The notes beneath the pieces are model-generated. The model did not search any database. It saw only the letters and a program-made list of their open reading frames with translations, and was not told where the DNA came from. 64,000 bases of DNA, from positions 1 through 64,000 of the forward strand of contig JAAZYR010000006.1 in assembly GCA_014239555.1 (NCBI GenBank), read 5' to 3'. The stretch comes from Acidimicrobiales bacterium. GTDB lineage: Bacteria > Actinomycetota > Acidimicrobiia > Acidimicrobiales > Poriferisodalaceae. This document shows, one piece after another, positions 33,192 to 41,957 of the stretch. A program made the translations under genes and the position numbers. The first letter of the stretch is position 1; every line of letters starts with the position of its first letter.

Positions 33192-34379
33192 TTACGCGAC
33201 TGAGCCTTCTTGACGCAAATTCTCAATTTCTTTTGGGCTGTAGCCAAGCTCGGCAAGGACGACGTCGGTATGTTCCCCGAAAATTGGTGCTCCCTCATTG
33301 AGGACCTCGGGGGTGCCACCAAGACGCCAAGCAGGGCGGGCGCTGCGGATCCTGCCGATGACAGGATCTTGGTGCTCCGGAATTGAGTCGCGTGCGACGG
33401 CCTGGGGATGTCGGTGAACCTCAGACCGCGAAACGACTGGACCGGCAGCGACGTCGTGCCTACCGAAGACGGCCAGGGCTTCCTCAGTGGTCCAATGACC
33501 GATTCGTTCGGCGATTAGGTCTTGAAATTGGTGCAAGTTCTCGGACCCTAAGACAGCAAAACGAGGATCTGTCGCAAGTTCAGGGCTGCCGATCGCTGCA
33601 CAGATACCGTCTAGCGGTCCCATGAGCGGCATCATCACTATTGCTCCGTCGCTAGTGGGATACACCCGGTAGTAATCACCGGGATAGACGGCAGGCGCGT
33701 CAGGTTCTTCGATCAGACTGTGCTGCATCATCGAGTCGGGCCAGATGAAGGCCAGATTGGCCTCATGCATGCTGACCTCGACATGTTGACCACGGCGTTG
33801 AGGATCGCGTTCCCGGGCGAACAAAGCAGCAAGAATTGCTTCGAAGGTGGCGTGCGAGGTGACCTTGTCCGCTACGAAGTGTCGCGTGAGTTCAGTAAGG
33901 CCAGTCGTTGGATCGCGTTGCACGTCGACCATGCCGGTAACAGCTTGAATCACGTAGTCATACACCGGTTCTGAAGCGCTGGGGCCGTCGCTGCCGTAAC
34001 CACTGATCGAGGCGTAGATCAATGACTGGTTGCGAAGTAGACACTCATTGGGGTCAAGTCCAATACCGGCAGCCTTTCCTGGGCGCATGTTCTGCACCAC
34101 AACATCAGCTCGATCTGCGAGCGCTTGCAAGATTCGTTGACCCGCCGGCCGCCGCCCATCGACAGCGATTGCTCTTTTCCCGCGATTGGTGTTGTAAAAG
34201 TAAGCGGTCATCGCGTTGTGGGCGTCACCGGTGCTTCGAGTGAAGTCTGGGGCCGCTGGCGGTTCTACTTTGATGACTTCGGCACCCAAGTCAGCGAGCA
34301 ACATCGACGCCAATGGCCCTGACAACACGCTAGAAACGTCGAGTACGCGAATCCCTGCTAGCGGCGCCAACTCACTCAT
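33192..34379 (-). CDS. Class III CoA-transferase (CaiB/BaiF family)
   Basis: A 395-aa protein: IRVLDVSSVLSGPLASMLLADL and GAEVIKVEPP (residues 10-41), NRGKRAIAVDG near 65, and the catalytic Asp D171 in RHFVADKVTSH, 14 residues before ALFARE. It is the last gene of a three-gene operon (SDR, amidase, CoA-transferase), with an ATGA overlap to the amidase stop at 34376-34379. The set may convert an amide-bearing acid to its CoA ester; this is inference. Confidence 0.92.
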   Translation of the reverse strand: MSELAPLAGIRVLDVSSVLSGPLASMLLADLGAEVIKVEPPAAPDFTRSTGDAHNAMTAYFYNTNRGKRAIAVDGRRPAGQRILQALADRADVVVQNMRPGKAAGIGLDPNECLLRNQSLIYASISGYGSDGPSASEPVYDYVIQAVTGMVDVQRDPTTGLTELTRHFVADKVTSHATFEAILAALFARERDPQRRGQHVEVSMHEANLAFIWPDSMMQHSLIEEPDAPAVYPGDYYRVYPTSDGAIVMMPLMGPLDGICAAIGSPELATDPRFAVLGSENLHQFQDLIAERIGHWTTEEALAVFGRHDVAAGPVVSRSEVHRHPQAVARDSIPEHQDPVIGRIRSARPAWRLGGTPEVLNEGAPIFGEHTDVVLAELGYSPKEIENLRQEGSVA

Positions 34380-35677
34380 GCGTCACCGTTGAACGCGGCT
34401 TCACTCACGGTGGCGGAAGCGAGAAGGTCACCATCTCCCCAAGACCGCCCTGTCAACTGGACACCCAGGGGCAGTCCGGTCGGACCCATCCCTAGTGGAA
34501 GGTGAATAGCAGGCACCCCGAGTGCTGTCCAAACTCTGTTAAACACCGAATCACCCGTGGTCTTTATGGGGGGAGCTTCACCAGGTGTGCTTGGTGTCAA
34601 AAGGGCATCAAAACCGTTGTAAGCCATGAACTTGTCGTGCTCGCGTCTCGCCTCGATAAGTGTCAAATGAGCCTCGATATATTGCTTGTGAGTCACTTCT
34701 TTGGCTCTGACTAACATCTTGCGTGCAAGATCGCTGATCAGTTCGTAATGGTGGGTTTGTTCCCAGGCGAATACCCTGACGATCTCATAATGAAGAATTG
34801 TGTTCGCCGCATCGAAAACTGATTCGAGGTGTGCGAGAGGGTCAAGGTCGACTATTTCCACATCGCGCTCGATCAGGGCCTCACTTGCTGAATCCATCAC
34901 CTCGACCGTTTCAGATGCCGCAGCATCCCATTGGTGTGAGCGGTAGCGGCCAATCCTCAGCGACTGCCTGGCCGCCGATATTTCGGTGCCAGTAAGGGCC
35001 GAAAACATTGTGGTGCAATCATCCACACCTTGGGTGAACCACCCGACGGTGTCGAATGCGTGAGACAAAGTCGCAACGCCAGTCAGTGGTACCAACTGAT
35101 GCGTGGGTTTGAAACCCACCACGCCGCAATAGGCCGCCGGTCGAACCACCGATCCCACTGTCTGGGTCCCAAATGCCGCACGGACTTGTCCGTCGGCTAC
35201 TGCCGCGGCTGATCCGCTTGAACTGCCTCCCGGAGTGCGTTCGGGATTGTGGGGATTCGTCGTGACGTTGGGTGTGAATAGGGCGAACTCGGTGGTCACT
35301 GTCTTACCAATGACAATCGCACCAGCCTCACGGGCTACGGCTACACAGGCAGCATCATTCGAAGTGGTGCGACCGGCGTAGATGGGAGAGCCGCGTTCAG
35401 TGGGGAGATCGAAAGTATCGATGACATCTTTCACTCCGAGGGTCCAGCCTGAGAGTGGCCCCGGTGGAGCGGTTGCTAGCGCACCCAATATCGCCTCGTC
35501 TTCATGACGATGAACCCAAGCCTTTACGATCCCGTCTCGTTCGGTTATACGATCTAGCTGCTGTTTTGTGTGACGGTGAGTGCTCACCCGCTCATCATGG
35601 CTCACTCTGACGTGTTGCTGCTTATTAACGAACGAGGGCGGTCTCGTGTTGACCTGATCAACTGAAGTTCGTGCCGC
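34376..35677 (-). CDS. Amidase-signature family hydrolase
   Basis: A 433-aa amidase with the Ser-cisSer-Lys triad: Lys in LGVKDVIDT and the Gly/Ser-rich signature PGGSSSGSAAAVADG, followed by FGTQTVGSVVRPAAYCGVVGFKPTH. It hydrolyses amide bonds of unknown substrates. The frame is open 126 nt further upstream, inside the SDR gene. I choose the ATG at 35677, which overlaps the SDR stop by 20 nt; a GTG at 35602 is the main alternative, as the N-terminal helix is short for the family. Confidence 0.9.
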   Translation of the reverse strand, partial: AARTSVDQVNTRPPSFVNKQQHVRVSHDERVSTHRHTKQQLDRITERDGIVKAWVHRHEDEAILGALATAPPGPLSGWTLGVKDVIDTFDLPTERGSPIYAGRTTSNDAACVAVAREAGAIVIGKTVTTEFALFTPNVTTNPHNPERTPGGSSSGSAAAVADGQVRAAFGTQTVGSVVRPAAYCGVVGFKPTHQLVPLTGVATLSHAFDTVGWFTQGVDDCTTMFSALTGTEISAARQSLRIGRYRSHQWDAAASETVEVMDSASEALIERDVEIVDLDPLAHLESVFDAANTILHYEIVRVFAWEQTHHYELISDLARKMLVRAKEVTHKQYIEAHLTLIEARREHDKFMAYNGFDALLTPSTPGEAPPIKTTGDSVFNRVWTALGVPAIHLPLGMGPTGLPLGVQLTGRSWGDGDLLASATVSEAAFNGDA

Positions 35678-36410
35678 CATTGACTTGAAGGGTCTGGCCG
35701 GTGATGTGGCGGGAAAGATCGCAGCTAAGAAATACAGCGACGTCGGCGATCTCATCTGGGGTGGCCATGGCGCCGAGGGGCACAAGAGCACTCGCACTGG
35801 CAATTTGTTGCTCGGTCATCCCATCACGAGGTTGGGCGGTGTCCACGATCCCTGGAGCGATAGCGTTTACTCGAATTCCATGTGCCGCGAGTTCAGTGGA
35901 TACTGCTCGGGTAAATCCGATAATTGCTCCTTTGCTCGCTGCGTAGTGAGCACCTCGGGCAGAATTCCGAAAAAAGGCGACAGACGAAAGGTTCACAGCC
36001 GTTCCCTGGCGCCCGTCTGTGATTAGCTCACGTGCCATTAACTGCAAACAACGAAATCCCCCCACGACGTTCACGTTCTGAACGTTGTTCCAATCATCAT
36101 CGGTCATATCTACGAACGAGCGGCGTGGGAAGATTCCAGCATTGTTTACGAGCAAATTGACGCCGCCCAGTTCTCTTCCAGCACGCAGGGCAGCTTCGCA
36201 GTCCCCTCGGACCCCCACATCGCCTTGTACAACGACGGCGTCCGGCCCGTGAGTACGAACTAGAGCAGCGACTTCGTTAGCAGCGTCGATGTCGTCGAAG
36301 TACTGCACTACCACCGACGCACCTTCGCGCCCCATCGCTTCGGCAACGGCCTTGCCGATTCCTTGCTGTGCACCCGTTACCAACGCGACTCGTCCCTCAA
36401 GCATCATCAT
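35658..36410 (-). CDS. SDR oxidoreductase (FabG-like)
   Basis: A 250-aa classical SDR: VTGAQQGIGKA (about 11-21), NNAGIFPR, Ser in NLSSVAFFR, YAASKGAIIGF with the YxxxK pair, and the C-terminal HITGQTLQVNGG. Length and ending match 3-oxoacyl-ACP reductase-like enzymes. It is the first gene of the SDR-amidase-CoA-transferase operon and has its own TAATCT box. Confidence 0.92.
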   Translation of the reverse strand: MMMLEGRVALVTGAQQGIGKAVAEAMGREGASVVVQYFDDIDAANEVAALVRTHGPDAVVVQGDVGVRGDCEAALRAGRELGGVNLLVNNAGIFPRRSFVDMTDDDWNNVQNVNVVGGFRCLQLMARELITDGRQGTAVNLSSVAFFRNSARGAHYAASKGAIIGFTRAVSTELAAHGIRVNAIAPGIVDTAQPRDGMTEQQIASASALVPLGAMATPDEIADVAVFLSCDLSRHITGQTLQVNGGTNFS

Positions 36411-36416
36411 GTCGCC

Positions 36417-36422
36417 AGATTA
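36417..36422 (-). promoter_or_regulatory. -10 box (TAATCT) of the SDR-amidase-CoA-transferase operon
   Basis: TAATCT lies 7-12 nt before the first ATG of the SDR gene; no Shine-Dalgarno is present. Confidence 0.55.
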
Positions 36423-36486
36423 GTTACGACTAGGACCTGAACTGTCTTGAATGATGTCCACGCTGATTCATCGTCGGCTGATAGTG

Positions 36487-36492
36487 GATAAT
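36487..36492 (+). promoter_or_regulatory. -10 box (GATAAT) of leaderless amidohydrolase gene
   Basis: GATAAT matches TATAAT at five of six bases and lies 8-13 nt before the ATG at 36500, deciding between two close ATG codons. Confidence 0.5.
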
Positions 36493-36499
36493 GGACTAC

Positions 36500-37873
36500 A
36501 TGGATTTAGTCATCAAACACGGCACTGTCGCAACATCGAGTGGCGCTTCTGTCACAGATATAGGAATCGATGGTGGTCGCATCGTGCAACTCGGTGGGAT
36601 TATGTCTGGTGAGCGAGAGATCGACGCCGAAGGAATGTTTGTCGTGCCAGGTGGGGTCGATGCCCATGTCCATCTTTCGCCACCCCGAACAGGCCCAGGC
36701 ATCAACAGTTGGACTGACGATTTTGAGATCGGTAGCCGCGCCGCGTTGGCCGGTGGTGTAACGACAGTGGGGAATATGTCCTTTCCCCGTAAGGGCGAAC
36801 AAATGGTTGAAGGCCTGCGCCGTGATATTGACGACGCACAAGCCAACTCCTTAGCGGACTTTTTCCAACACCCCGTTCTGTTGGACCCTGACGAAACGGC
36901 AATGGCTCAGATTCCCGAGTTAGCAGAATCCGGGCATCCCAGCATCAAAATTTTTCTCTCTTTTAAACGTTTCGATCGCAACGTTGAAGAATTCCTTAGG
37001 GCGATGCGCGTAGCTGCAGCAGTGGGATCAGTAGTGCTCTTACATTGCGAGGACGCGGCTCTCATGGGTTGTTGCGGTGAATTAGTGCGCGAAGCGGGCC
37101 TAACGGAACATCGGCATTATCCCGAGACGCGGCCAGTTGTCGCGGAACGAATCGCAACTGAACGGGCGGTCGGATTTTGTGAAATCAGTGGCGCAGCCAC
37201 CTACATCGTTCACCTATCAAGCCAAGCAGCGCTCGATACCTGCCGAGGCGCCCGGGCACGGGGACTTCCCCTCTATGTTGAAACACGACCGATTTATCTC
37301 CACCTTGAACGGTCTCGTTTCGATGAGCCTGACGGCGCGAAATACGCAGGCGCACCACCACTGAGAGAAGAACAAGACCGGGATGCTTTGTGGGCAGGAG
37401 TTGCCGACGGGACGGTAAGCACGGTCGCTACTGATCACGCCCCATGGACCTTGGAGCAAAAGCTCGATCCGAACCTAGGTCCCTCAGAATTGCGTCAGGG
37501 TATGGCTGAACTCGAAACCAGCATGCCGATGCTCTGGTCTTTGGGCGTGGCGCGCAATCGGATTTCGCTAGCCAGATTCGTGGAAGTGACTAGCAGCAAC
37601 CCAGCCAAGCTGTTTGGCATGTACCCACAAAAAGGGTGCATAGCACCCGGCTCCGACGCAGATGTGGTCGTTTTGGACCCCACCGAGACACGGGTCATCG
37701 ACGGGTCCAACATGCATTCAGCTTCGGGTTACTCCCCATACGACGGGTGGGAAATTACAGGTTGGCCCAAATTCACCATCAGCAGGGGAGAAGTTGTTGC
37801 TGAAGGATCATCGGTGGAAGGTACCCCGGGGCGCGGACTCTTAGTTCCTAGACGACCATTCGAAAGGCCCTGA
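36500..37873 (+). CDS. Cyclic amidohydrolase (dihydropyrimidinase/allantoinase type)
   Basis: A 457-aa metal-dependent amidohydrolase. The HxH metal motif is VDAHVHLS (H56, H58), a Lys suited for carboxylation is in HPSIKIFLSF, further ligands are in LLHCED and IVHLSSQ, and the catalytic Asp lies in ATDHAPW. It hydrolyses cyclic amides such as dihydropyrimidines, hydantoins or allantoin. A PuuE-type allantoinase is already present at 4842, so hydantoinase or dihydropyrimidinase activity may be more likely, but sequence does not decide. It is divergent from the SDR-amidase operon. Confidence 0.88.
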   Translation: MDLVIKHGTVATSSGASVTDIGIDGGRIVQLGGIMSGEREIDAEGMFVVPGGVDAHVHLSPPRTGPGINSWTDDFEIGSRAALAGGVTTVGNMSFPRKGEQMVEGLRRDIDDAQANSLADFFQHPVLLDPDETAMAQIPELAESGHPSIKIFLSFKRFDRNVEEFLRAMRVAAAVGSVVLLHCEDAALMGCCGELVREAGLTEHRHYPETRPVVAERIATERAVGFCEISGAATYIVHLSSQAALDTCRGARARGLPLYVETRPIYLHLERSRFDEPDGAKYAGAPPLREEQDRDALWAGVADGTVSTVATDHAPWTLEQKLDPNLGPSELRQGMAELETSMPMLWSLGVARNRISLARFVEVTSSNPAKLFGMYPQKGCIAPGSDADVVVLDPTETRVIDGSNMHSASGYSPYDGWEITGWPKFTISRGEVVAEGSSVEGTPGRGLLVPRRPFERP

Positions 37874-37895
37874 TCGGTTTTGCTCGCCCCGATTG

Positions 37896-38771
37896 TCAGG
37901 TTGGGGGTTCCACTATTGGCTCTTGCCGCGATTGCACGGTCACGACGTCGCCCACCGTAAGACTCGCGCCGACGGGACCAATCCGACAGCCCATACCGAA
38001 CACGCCGTTACCTTCCATCATTGAACGCACGTTTCCCTCAAGGGTTGGTGCTTCCTTACACCAGCGATAAGCGCGAAGCGCCACAGCAGGTTCGCGCTGC
38101 CGCTCGCCGGAGTCTTGGTCGATCTGAGGAATAGCGCAACGCGGCCACGGAAGTTCAGCGGTCATGGTGGCTGAGCCGATGCTCATATCACGCCAGGTGT
38201 CTTCGACCCATGGCTCACCTGCATCAACAATTACATTGGCACGGAACCGGTCCATGCCGAACGGTTCGACCGCTCGATCCTGCAGCCAACGAAGCGATGC
38301 AGTGTTGGCTAGAAGGACAGGCGCAAGGTCAACGAAGGTCAGTGGTTGCTCAAATAGGTCAATTGAAGAAGGCGCGTGGTGGTTTGAATCATCGGTAACA
38401 GCAGCGAAACGGAATTGATCGCCGAGAAAATCTGAGATCCATGCCGCAGCTTCGTCCCCCGCATCGACGCCATTGACGGGTCGCCTTCCTACCAGCGGTT
38501 GCACCGTTACTGGTGACGCTCCATCCCGACTCAAGGTCGTTGAATCGCGCCCTGATGCCGACAAAATGACGCTGTCACCATCCAAAGCGGTCTCAATTGT
38601 TGCCAGGGATGGGTATTTGCGCTGAGTCACGCAGGCGCCCTCGGCATCAACTACCTGCCACTCACGATCGTGAGCTAACCCAGTCGCCAAGATTTCGATT
38701 TCGTTCACCTCGATGCGACGGCAGGACTTCACTGGGTGAATGTGAATTTCCTCGACTCGTATTTCACTCAT
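37896..38771 (-). CDS. MOSC-domain protein with N-terminal MOSC barrel
   Basis: A 291-aa protein. The N-terminal barrel begins IRVEEIHIHPVKSCRRIEVNEIEI with the family phrase HPVKSC, and AHDREWQVVD and RWLQDRAVEPFGMDRFRANVIVD lead into the MOSC domain ending SLTVGDVVTVQ. Relatives bind molybdenum cofactor (mARC/YcbX-like N-hydroxyl reductases). Cys candidates for Mo ligation are present in the second half (PRCAIPQID). The start at 38771 is supported by the TACCGT box. Confidence 0.9.
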   Translation of the reverse strand: MSEIRVEEIHIHPVKSCRRIEVNEIEILATGLAHDREWQVVDAEGACVTQRKYPSLATIETALDGDSVILSASGRDSTTLSRDGASPVTVQPLVGRRPVNGVDAGDEAAAWISDFLGDQFRFAAVTDDSNHHAPSSIDLFEQPLTFVDLAPVLLANTASLRWLQDRAVEPFGMDRFRANVIVDAGEPWVEDTWRDMSIGSATMTAELPWPRCAIPQIDQDSGERQREPAVALRAYRWCKEAPTLEGNVRSMMEGNGVFGMGCRIGPVGASLTVGDVVTVQSRQEPIVEPPT

Positions 38772-38777
38772 GGCCAG

Positions 38778-38783
38778 ACGGTA
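38778..38783 (-). promoter_or_regulatory. -10 box (TACCGT) of leaderless MOSC gene
   Basis: TACCGT lies 7-12 nt before the ATG at 38771; no ribosome site is present. Confidence 0.5.
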
Positions 38784-38925
38784 GCAAGCCAACGACATCG
38801 CTAGTGGCTGAACCCTTCTTGATTGCAAGTGGAACGGCATTGTCATCACAGTTAAACGTGACGGCCGTTTGCTCCGATGCTTGTCGATTCAGCCCCAACT
38901 GGTAACACGAACGCAGTCAGAGACC

Positions 38926-38931
38926 TAAGAT
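38926..38931 (+). promoter_or_regulatory. -10 box (TAAGAT) before the Rieske oxygenase gene
   Basis: TAAGAT lies 10-15 nt before the GTG at 38941 and directly before a TTG at 38932, which favours the GTG as the translated start. Confidence 0.4.
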
Positions 38932-38940
38932 TTGTCTTCG

Positions 38941-40089
38941 GTGAAAGACTGGAGCCGGCCGGAGGCCTGGGCAAACATTCGCGAAGATGTGGCCAATTCG
39001 ACCACGTTGCCTCCAGAGGCGTACACGGACCCCGATTACCACGCGCAAGAACGAGCTGCGATCTTCGGTAAGGGTTGGTGCGGTGTGGCTATGGCCGACG
39101 AGGTTCCACTAGGGCGCGTTCTTGTTCGCGAAATCGCCGGCACCTCGATCATCATTACACGCAACGACGAAGGTGAACTTCGCGCCTACTTCAATTCCTG
39201 CTCACATAGAGGGACTGAACTCGTCGAGCAGGACGGAGAGATCGGAACCGTTTTACGATGCCCGTATCACCGTTGGGCGTTTGATCTCGAGGGCAGTCTT
39301 ATTGCCACCCCACTTTTCGAGAAAGAGCTGGTGGAGAACTTCGAATTCGATGATTTTGGTCTTCGTTCGGTGTGTGTTGGCGAGTTCGTAAACGTCGTTT
39401 GGGTCAGCCTGAACTCTGACGTCCCTGATCTCACGAGTTGGTTTGGGGACCTAGAAGAGCGACTTGCCGGCTATGCACTTGAACGATACGCAGTTCGTAA
39501 AACCGCCGCGTACACGGTAAACGCAGATTGGAAACTGCTTACAGAAAATTTTCAGGAGTACTACCACCTAGCGTGGGTGCATCCTGAGCTGGCTAAGGTC
39601 AGCCGGGTCGACGACCATTATCGATTTCAGGGACCGGGCCGATACTGCGGCCAAACTACAACCCCGGTTTCGGCGGGTGAAAACGGTGAGTGGACGACAT
39701 TACCCAACGCGACTGGACTGTCAGCCTCTGATGCCGAGAGCGGCCGTCACATTGCCCTATTCCCCAACGTAATGCTGACGGTTCTACCAAATCACACATG
39801 CACATTTCTGCTTGAGCCTCTCGGAGTAGGCAGGAGTCGCGAACACATAAGTTGGTCAACCCCTCACGATCCGAGCCCCCTAGATCTAGATCGATTGATC
39901 GACTTTTGGGTTTTAGTGAACGATCAGGACATTGAGATCTGTCAGAAAGCCCAAAGGGGAATTGACCGGGGTCGATTTGGTGGTGGGCGTCTATCTCCGC
40001 GTTATGAGAGACCTTTGCATCGCTTCTACAACATGTTGGCGGATCGTTTCGAAGGCCTCGACCGTTGCCCTGATGGTGACTCGAATTAA
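38941..40089 (+). CDS. Rieske non-heme iron oxygenase, large subunit
   Basis: A 382-aa oxygenase. The Rieske site is FNSCSHRGTELVEQDG and VLRCPYHRWAF (CxH...CxxH, about 84-108), and the catalytic iron site is ENFQEYYHLAWVHPEL with two His. Length and the ring of motifs match carnitine/choline- or glycine-betaine-type and aromatic Rieske oxygenases. A final acidic ligand is likely in VNDQDIEICQ. It is only distantly similar to the 536-aa enzyme at 25477. It opens the long plus-strand run that continues to 48554, though 44 nt separate it from the next gene. Confidence 0.93.
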   Translation: MKDWSRPEAWANIREDVANSTTLPPEAYTDPDYHAQERAAIFGKGWCGVAMADEVPLGRVLVREIAGTSIIITRNDEGELRAYFNSCSHRGTELVEQDGEIGTVLRCPYHRWAFDLEGSLIATPLFEKELVENFEFDDFGLRSVCVGEFVNVVWVSLNSDVPDLTSWFGDLEERLAGYALERYAVRKTAAYTVNADWKLLTENFQEYYHLAWVHPELAKVSRVDDHYRFQGPGRYCGQTTTPVSAGENGEWTTLPNATGLSASDAESGRHIALFPNVMLTVLPNHTCTFLLEPLGVGRSREHISWSTPHDPSPLDLDRLIDFWVLVNDQDIEICQKAQRGIDRGRFGGGRLSPRYERPLHRFYNMLADRFEGLDRCPDGDSN

Positions 40090-40133
40090 CGCGTCCAACG
40101 ATCGTTACCGTTTGGCAGTAGCTTCGAGGGTCG

Positions 40134-40925
40134 ATGATTTCCGGACCACTGGCTGATGCCTGGATTAACTGGAAACGACACCCGATCAGCGACCTGGACT
40201 ATAGAAATCAGGCAATGGCGGAGTTCAATAACTCTGGCGCTTTAGTTCTCCGAGGGTTTTTCAGTTCCGATTTCATAAGTCGTGTCGTTGCTGAATCTGT
40301 GGCTCGACAAGGGGAAGCTTTCTATGCGAACTCGACGCATAACGTCTATCTCACACCCCAAGACTCACAATTTTCCGATGATCATGCGTTTAATCGCCAG
40401 CTCGTGAGCAGCAAGGGCCTTATCGCTGATGATCAAATATCTGTGGACTCTCCCTTACGCGATGTGTATGAAGATGATCGATTTCGAACATTCCTCTGCG
40501 CTGTGCTTGCTGTGGAAGCGGTGTATCCCTACGCAGATAGTTTTTCATCTATCAACGTTCACTACGCGCCTCGAGGACGCGAACTTGGATGGCATTTCGA
40601 CAACTCGTCATTCGCGGTGACTACCTTGCTTCAACAGCCTAAAAGCGGCGGAATTTTTGAGTACGTACCAGAAGTCCGTGACTCAGATACAGGAGAAATG
40701 GCTTTCGACCGAGTCGACGCTGTTCTTAACGGTGCCGAAAATATCTCCCAACTCAACTTTGATCCGGGTGACCTAGTGCTGTTTAGAGGCCGAAATGCCT
40801 TGCATCGCGTGACCCCGACGGAAGGATCAGTCACCCGTGTCCTGGCAGTGTTTGCCTACAACGACGAGCCTGGTGTCGGGCTATCGAGGTCGGCACTTAA
40901 AACCTTCTATGGAAGAACGAACTAA
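40134..40925 (+). CDS. Fe(II)/2-oxoglutarate oxygenase-like protein
   Basis: A 263-aa protein with double-stranded beta-helix marks: GALVLRGFFSSDFI at the start, the HxD motif in LGWHFDNSSFAVT, and the distal His in DLVLFRGRNALHRVTPTEG followed by Arg in TRVLAVFAYNDEPG. This is the HxD...H iron triad and a possible 2OG-binding Arg. It resembles halogenase-like and amino-acid or phytanoyl-type oxygenases only at fold level. GAGGG precedes the ATG. It is the first member of the unusual cluster with the iron-sulfur pair. Confidence 0.82.
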   Translation: MISGPLADAWINWKRHPISDLDYRNQAMAEFNNSGALVLRGFFSSDFISRVVAESVARQGEAFYANSTHNVYLTPQDSQFSDDHAFNRQLVSSKGLIADDQISVDSPLRDVYEDDRFRTFLCAVLAVEAVYPYADSFSSINVHYAPRGRELGWHFDNSSFAVTTLLQQPKSGGIFEYVPEVRDSDTGEMAFDRVDAVLNGAENISQLNFDPGDLVLFRGRNALHRVTPTEGSVTRVLAVFAYNDEPGVGLSRSALKTFYGRTN

Positions 40926-41063
40926 CACCCAATCTGAGCACTTGCCATTAGGCGTCTCACAGATCAGTTTCGGCAAAGCGTCTCAGCTACCCGCTCGCCG
41001 CACATTTGCATTAAAATATCGTTACATCAAGGTGCTCTTGGGGAGCCCAGCACTAGGGGACTT

Positions 41064-41957
41064 ATGACGACAGTTGAGGGTGAAGTCGAAGCGACTGATC
41101 CCAGCGACCTAGAGGTCGTAACAAACGCCATTAAACAAGTTGGGATAACAGCGGGCGCAACGCTCGTCGGTGTCGCTGCCGCAGATGCGTTTAACGAGTA
41201 TGTCCCGGTAGGTCACAGGCCGGAGGATTTTCTTCCAGGTGCCCAGAGCGTAGTTGTGTCAGCGTCCCTCGGCCCAACAAATGCGGCCTGGCAAAGCCCT
41301 AATCGGCGTCTGATGGAAATCACTGGCTACGACTTTCGCGAAAACGTCGCATCCATCGTTATTGCTGAACATATAGAACGAACTCACGGCTATTTAGCCA
41401 TGCATGCCCCAGCCTTGCCTACTTCTGGCCAACAACCCCCGCTCAGTATGATGCTCTCAGCTGTGTTAGCCGGGCTCGGCACCAGGTCCATAGCCGCAAA
41501 CATCATTCTTAACCCGACCTACGGGATCATGTTTTTTGCGGCTGCTATCACCACTATGCGGCTAACACCGGATCACCAACTCGAAGAGAATGTGTGCCCT
41601 GCCCGGTCATGTGTGCGCATGTATGAGATGGAAGGGAAGACACCTTGCATGGCGGTGTGTCCGGCCGACGAAGGTGGCTGCCTTGACGCCACGATTGAAA
41701 ACGGTGAGATCACGAGCAGTTTCTTCGACCGAGAACGTTGCTCTACCCGTGCCATGAACTTCGGAATACGGGGGCACATCAAGCAGGTCGATATCTTGAC
41801 CGGAATCGATGACGCTGACGAACGACGAGAACTGATCTACTCGGACGATTTTCGAAGAAACATGTCATCGATCGGCAGGTACAAAGAGAGCGTCTCTCAG
41901 TGCTTTGAATGTATGCGCGTCTGTCCCGTAGGTCGTTACCGACGAAAGTTGAAATGA
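41064..41957 (+). CDS. Iron-sulfur protein related to QueG/reductive dehalogenases (copy 1)
   Basis: A 297-aa protein with nine Cys: C178, C183, C195, C199, C206, C226, C280, C283 and C287. The last three form CFECMRVCPVG, a ferredoxin half-motif (CxxCxxxCP), and TPCMAVCP resembles the other half. The N-terminal half (GVAAADAF, LPGAQSVVVSASLG) looks like the cobalamin-binding-type fold of QueG and reductive dehalogenases. AGGGGA is the ribosome site. The next gene is a paralogue with the same Cys spacing, coupled by ATGA. A redox partner or enzyme role is likely; the reaction is unknown. Confidence 0.72.
   Translation: MTTVEGEVEATDPSDLEVVTNAIKQVGITAGATLVGVAAADAFNEYVPVGHRPEDFLPGAQSVVVSASLGPTNAAWQSPNRRLMEITGYDFRENVASIVIAEHIERTHGYLAMHAPALPTSGQQPPLSMMLSAVLAGLGTRSIAANIILNPTYGIMFFAAAITTMRLTPDHQLEENVCPARSCVRMYEMEGKTPCMAVCPADEGGCLDATIENGEITSSFFDRERCSTRAMNFGIRGHIKQVDILTGIDDADERRELIYSDDFRRNMSSIGRYKESVSQCFECMRVCPVGRYRRKLK

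Noticed and set aside
32943-33203. 86-aa plus-strand frame in the gap before the CoA-transferase
   Set aside because: TTG start, no ribosome site, overlaps the end of the convergent CoA-transferase, and competes with another frame on the minus strand.
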